From Gemmatimonadota bacterium (GTDB lineage Bacteria > Gemmatimonadota > Gemmatimonadetes > Gemmatimonadales > GWC2-71-9): 16,425 nt of DNA. The notes under the pieces were generated by a model. The model saw only the letters and a program-made list of their open reading frames with translations, ran no database searches and had not been told where the DNA came from. The stretch is from assembly GCA_003221985.1 (NCBI GenBank), contig QHUQ01000153.1, positions 1 to 16,425 of the forward strand, given 5' to 3'. The position numbers were made by a program, and so were the translations under genes. Every line of letters starts with the position of its first letter. The stretch's first letter is position 1. This document shows positions 14,295-16,425 of this stretch, piece by piece.

Positions 14295-15265
14295 CGTGGT
14301 GGCAAGCACTCATCGCTGCGGGCGCCGTGCCCGGCAGCGGCCGCAAGGGTGACGAGCCCGCGGCCGCAGATCACGCCGACCTGGTGGAAGGGACGGAACT
14401 CCAGGCCTATTCCGTTGGGCCCGCGCAGATCCCCGCGGAAGTGTCCTTCCTCAACGGGATCGAGCGCTGGAGCGTGGTCGCCTACGACGGCGTCGCGCCG
14501 ATCGTCAGTGCCTTCGTGGCGGCCGCCGTGCGGCGCCGCGATAAAAACGGCGTTCTCCACACCACGTCCGAGCGCACTCGCGCCTTTGCGATCGCCCCGC
14601 TCGAGCGCATGAGTCCCCCGCTTCGCGAGATCCTGGAGCACTCCGGGCGGGACGCTGACGTCGAACCAATGGACGGGGAGCTGGTGGGCCAGCCGGCGCG
14701 CTATCTCGAACAGGTCGAGTCCACCGTCCGCCGCGTGCGCGCGCACCTCGAGCGTGAGCTCGCCGAGGCGTGCATCGACAAGCTCGGCGCCGCTGAGTGG
14801 CTGGTCCTCGACGGCCTCCTGTCTCGCTCGCCCGCCGTGGCCCGGCATCCGCGCGCGCTCGGCGTGATCAAGAGTCATGGCGCGCAGTTTCTGGAGGGCA
14901 GGGGACTTGAGCGCGCGTTGACGCTGCCGGCCGGTTACCGGACGTCTGTCTTTGCCGTGCGCGGCGGTCACACGCGCACGGAAGTGTATTCCTGGTACCT
15001 GCGACTCTGGCCGTGGGAAGGGAACGACTTGTTCTACGGGCTGCTGCGGATCGAAGCACGCGCGCACCCCGACACGGTGGCGCGAGCGTCGGAGTTGAGC
15101 GGCTGGCTGTTCGCCGAGCGCGCGCCGCTCGCGACACCGGCCACACGCTGGGACCGGCTGTTGTATCCTTTACACCAGGTGGAAGTATACCTGAAAGCCC
15201 TAGCGCCCCCCCTCCGGGACATTCGGTTGCAGCGCGCGTCACGGCTGCCCAGGACCGGCACGTGA
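14291..15265 (+). CDS. NurA-domain DNA nuclease
   Basis: Protein of 324 residues that resembles NurA, the 5'-3' exo/endonuclease that works with the HerA translocase to resect DNA ends. Visible features: FLNGIERWSVVAYDG with Asp66 in the position of the first metal-binding aspartate, a long helical arm (LEQVESTVRRVRAHLERELAE), WLVLDGLLS with Asp174, the GVIKSH motif (Lys194), EVYSWYLRL, and the C-terminal HQVEVYLKAL. It is cytoplasmic. The start overlaps the O-methyltransferase stop (ATGA) and the stop overlaps the HerA-like start (GTGA), which is strong evidence that nuclease and ATPase are made together. Identification rests mainly on the motif order and the HerA partner; sequence conservation in NurA is low. 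Confidence 0.8.
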   Translation: MTWWQALIAAGAVPGSGRKGDEPAAADHADLVEGTELQAYSVGPAQIPAEVSFLNGIERWSVVAYDGVAPIVSAFVAAAVRRRDKNGVLHTTSERTRAFAIAPLERMSPPLREILEHSGRDADVEPMDGELVGQPARYLEQVESTVRRVRAHLERELAEACIDKLGAAEWLVLDGLLSRSPAVARHPRALGVIKSHGAQFLEGRGLERALTLPAGYRTSVFAVRGGHTRTEVYSWYLRLWPWEGNDLFYGLLRIEARAHPDTVARASELSGWLFAERAPLATPATRWDRLLYPLHQVEVYLKALAPPLRDIRLQRASRLPRTGT

Positions 15266-16425
15266 TCGCGCGTCCGGATGCCACTGCCATCGGCCGCGTC
15301 GTCGCCACCGAGCTGAAGCCGTCGACGCCGCACCAATTCCATTTCTGGACTGCGACCGATACGACGATCGGGATTGGTGCGATCGTGAAAGTCGGGGGAA
15401 AGGGGACGGGGGACGAGGGAAGGGTTGTCTACGGTGTCGTGACCGAAGGATTCGCCTATTCCGACCTGGCGACTCCGTTGCATGACGTCGTCGGCGCCGA
15501 AGGTGATCCCACGCGAGCGGCCGACGCGCCCACCGCCCGGCAGCAGATCCGTTATTGGACGGCTGCGGTGCTGCGTCAGACCCCTGAGGAACCGTTGCAA
15601 CCCGTGCCGCTGGGGCAGGTCTTCGTGGCCGATGATACGGACGTCGCGCAGGCGCTCCGCATGGATGCGTTCCTCTATTCGGCGACGCCCACGGCCATCC
15701 CCGTCGGTCTTTATACGTCCGCCGGCCGCGACGCGCCGGTGTATCTCGACGCCGATTTCCTGCTCGGCCCCGAGGCCGCGCACCTCAACATCTCGGGGGT
15801 CTCAGGGTTAGCGACGAAGACGAGCGCGGTCGAGTTCCTGCTCGCCTCGATCTTCGCGCACTTTCCGGCGCACAAGGGCCGCGTCGCCGCGGTCTGCTTC
15901 AATGTCAAAGGCCCCGATCTCTGCTTTCTCGATCAACCGGGCGACCTGAGCGACGAAGATCGGCACCGCTACGAGCGCCTCGGCGTGCCGTCCACGCCGT
16001 TCGAACGCGTGCGGCTGTATGCGCCGCTGAAGGCGGATGGGGTGAATCTGAACACGCTGCGCACGCATCCCGACCTCGTGGGTGATGTGGAGCCGTTGAC
16101 GTGGGGGTTGCAGGAGGTCGTCGATTACGCCGAAGTGCTGCTCAATCGCGACGACATCGACGCCAAGGCCGACGCGTTTATCGATTTTCTACGGGATAGA
16201 GTCTTAGGAAGAACCTTCGACGACGGATTCGGCACCACGCATCGCGTCCAGACCTTCGCCGACCTGGACCGGCTGTTTCGCTCGATCTTCGACGGGCTGG
16301 AGATCACCGCAGGCGGCCGCAGCGATACCTGGCGCACGCATCACATCGCCACGATGCGCAAGGTGCGCAACCGCCTGCTCAACATCTCGACGCGCTGCAA
16401 AGGCCTCGTGACCGACGACGGGCCG
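15262..16425 (+). CDS. HerA-like ATPase (DUF87 type), 3' truncated by the window end
   Basis: Open without a stop for 388 codons to the edge of the window. The start is GTG at 15262, overlapping the NurA stop by 4 nt. The N-terminal part (IGRVVATELKPSTPHQFHFW, then AIVKV and VVYGVVTEGF) is the HAS-barrel typical of HerA. The ATPase core begins near residue 160 (PVYLDADFLLGPEAAHLNIS). Its P-loop is unusual: GVSGLATKTS (179-188, Lys186) in place of GxTGSGKS, followed by AVCFNVKGPDL (210-220), the strand ahead of the first acidic site. Later conserved motifs (Walker B and arginine finger) lie beyond the window. The expected role is a hexameric DNA translocase for NurA. Residues 45-53 (GGKGTGDEG) are encoded by a G-rich heptamer repeat and look like an insert in the barrel. 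Confidence 0.85.
   Translation, partial: MIARPDATAIGRVVATELKPSTPHQFHFWTATDTTIGIGAIVKVGGKGTGDEGRVVYGVVTEGFAYSDLATPLHDVVGAEGDPTRAADAPTARQQIRYWTAAVLRQTPEEPLQPVPLGQVFVADDTDVAQALRMDAFLYSATPTAIPVGLYTSAGRDAPVYLDADFLLGPEAAHLNISGVSGLATKTSAVEFLLASIFAHFPAHKGRVAAVCFNVKGPDLCFLDQPGDLSDEDRHRYERLGVPSTPFERVRLYAPLKADGVNLNTLRTHPDLVGDVEPLTWGLQEVVDYAEVLLNRDDIDAKADAFIDFLRDRVLGRTFDDGFGTTHRVQTFADLDRLFRSIFDGLEITAGGRSDTWRTHHIATMRKVRNRLLNISTRCKGLVTDDGP
15394..15424 (+). repeat. G-rich 7-bp tandem repeat inside the HerA-like gene
   Basis: Units GGGGGAA, AGGGGAC, GGGGGAC, GAGGGAA and a partial GGG. Five G-runs of 3-5 bases on the coding strand could fold as a G-quadruplex. In frame it encodes GGKGTGDEG, placed in a loop of the barrel between IVKV and RVVYG. 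Confidence 0.88.

Noticed and set aside
14138..15067. Minus-strand open frame opposite the NurA gene
   Set aside because: The plus strand has the coupled operon with recognisable motifs; the antisense product has none.

Overview
This is a GC-rich bacterial chromosomal segment that is almost completely coding. No stretch above about 160 bases lacks a gene, and I see no rRNA, tRNA, CRISPR array, insertion sequence or prophage. The gene content (GcvH/GcvP with a LipM-type octanoyltransferase, HU with a strong Shine-Dalgarno, a degenerate DbpA-type DEAD-box protein, a NurA/HerA pair) and the base composition suggest a Gemmatimonadota-like soil or environmental organism. That placement is inference from style, not from a marker gene.

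Layout. Positions 7877 to 1 form one long minus-strand gene train: thymidine kinase (tdk), dephospho-CoA kinase (coaE, broken), glycine cleavage H protein (gcvH), a UPF0173 metal-dependent hydrolase, glycine dehydrogenase (gcvP, broken), a LipM-like octanoyltransferase, a peptide ABC transporter lipoprotein, and the first residues of its permease. Most junctions are 1-nt gaps or 4-nt overlaps, so the train is probably cotranscribed and translationally coupled. HU (8035..8325, plus) diverges from tdk. A degenerate DEAD-box/DbpA-domain protein (minus) ends against HU. Next come a P1-family peptidase and a class I aminotransferase (plus, ATGA overlap). An M24 aminopeptidase (minus) converges with the aminotransferase so that the two stop codons share one CTAG. 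From 13141 to the end runs a tightly overlapping plus-strand operon: a two-repeat hypothetical protein, an O-methyltransferase, a NurA-domain nuclease and a HerA-like ATPase cut by the window end.

How the genes work together. gcvH, gcvP and lipM belong to glycine cleavage and lipoate attachment; GcvH is the lipoyl carrier that LipM-type enzymes octanoylate. gcvT is not in the window. The transporter, P1 peptidase and M24 peptidase suggest peptide uptake and use. NurA and HerA form a DNA-end-processing nuclease/translocase pair.

Two things stand out. First, gcvP and coaE each carry an internal, out-of-frame loss of conserved sequence (roughly 30 and 50 codons by comparison with their families), only about 3 kb apart. 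Second, seven short repeat islands are scattered through the window. Four are built of 7-bp tandem units, two of the same 8-bp unit (GGCCGGAC or its complement), and one is a perfect 28-bp palindrome. Six of the seven lie inside genes without breaking the frame, in loops, linkers or a signal peptide, and the seventh abuts the coaE start. They look like a family of STRR/REP-like elements that seed coding sequence and are the best candidate here for something undescribed.
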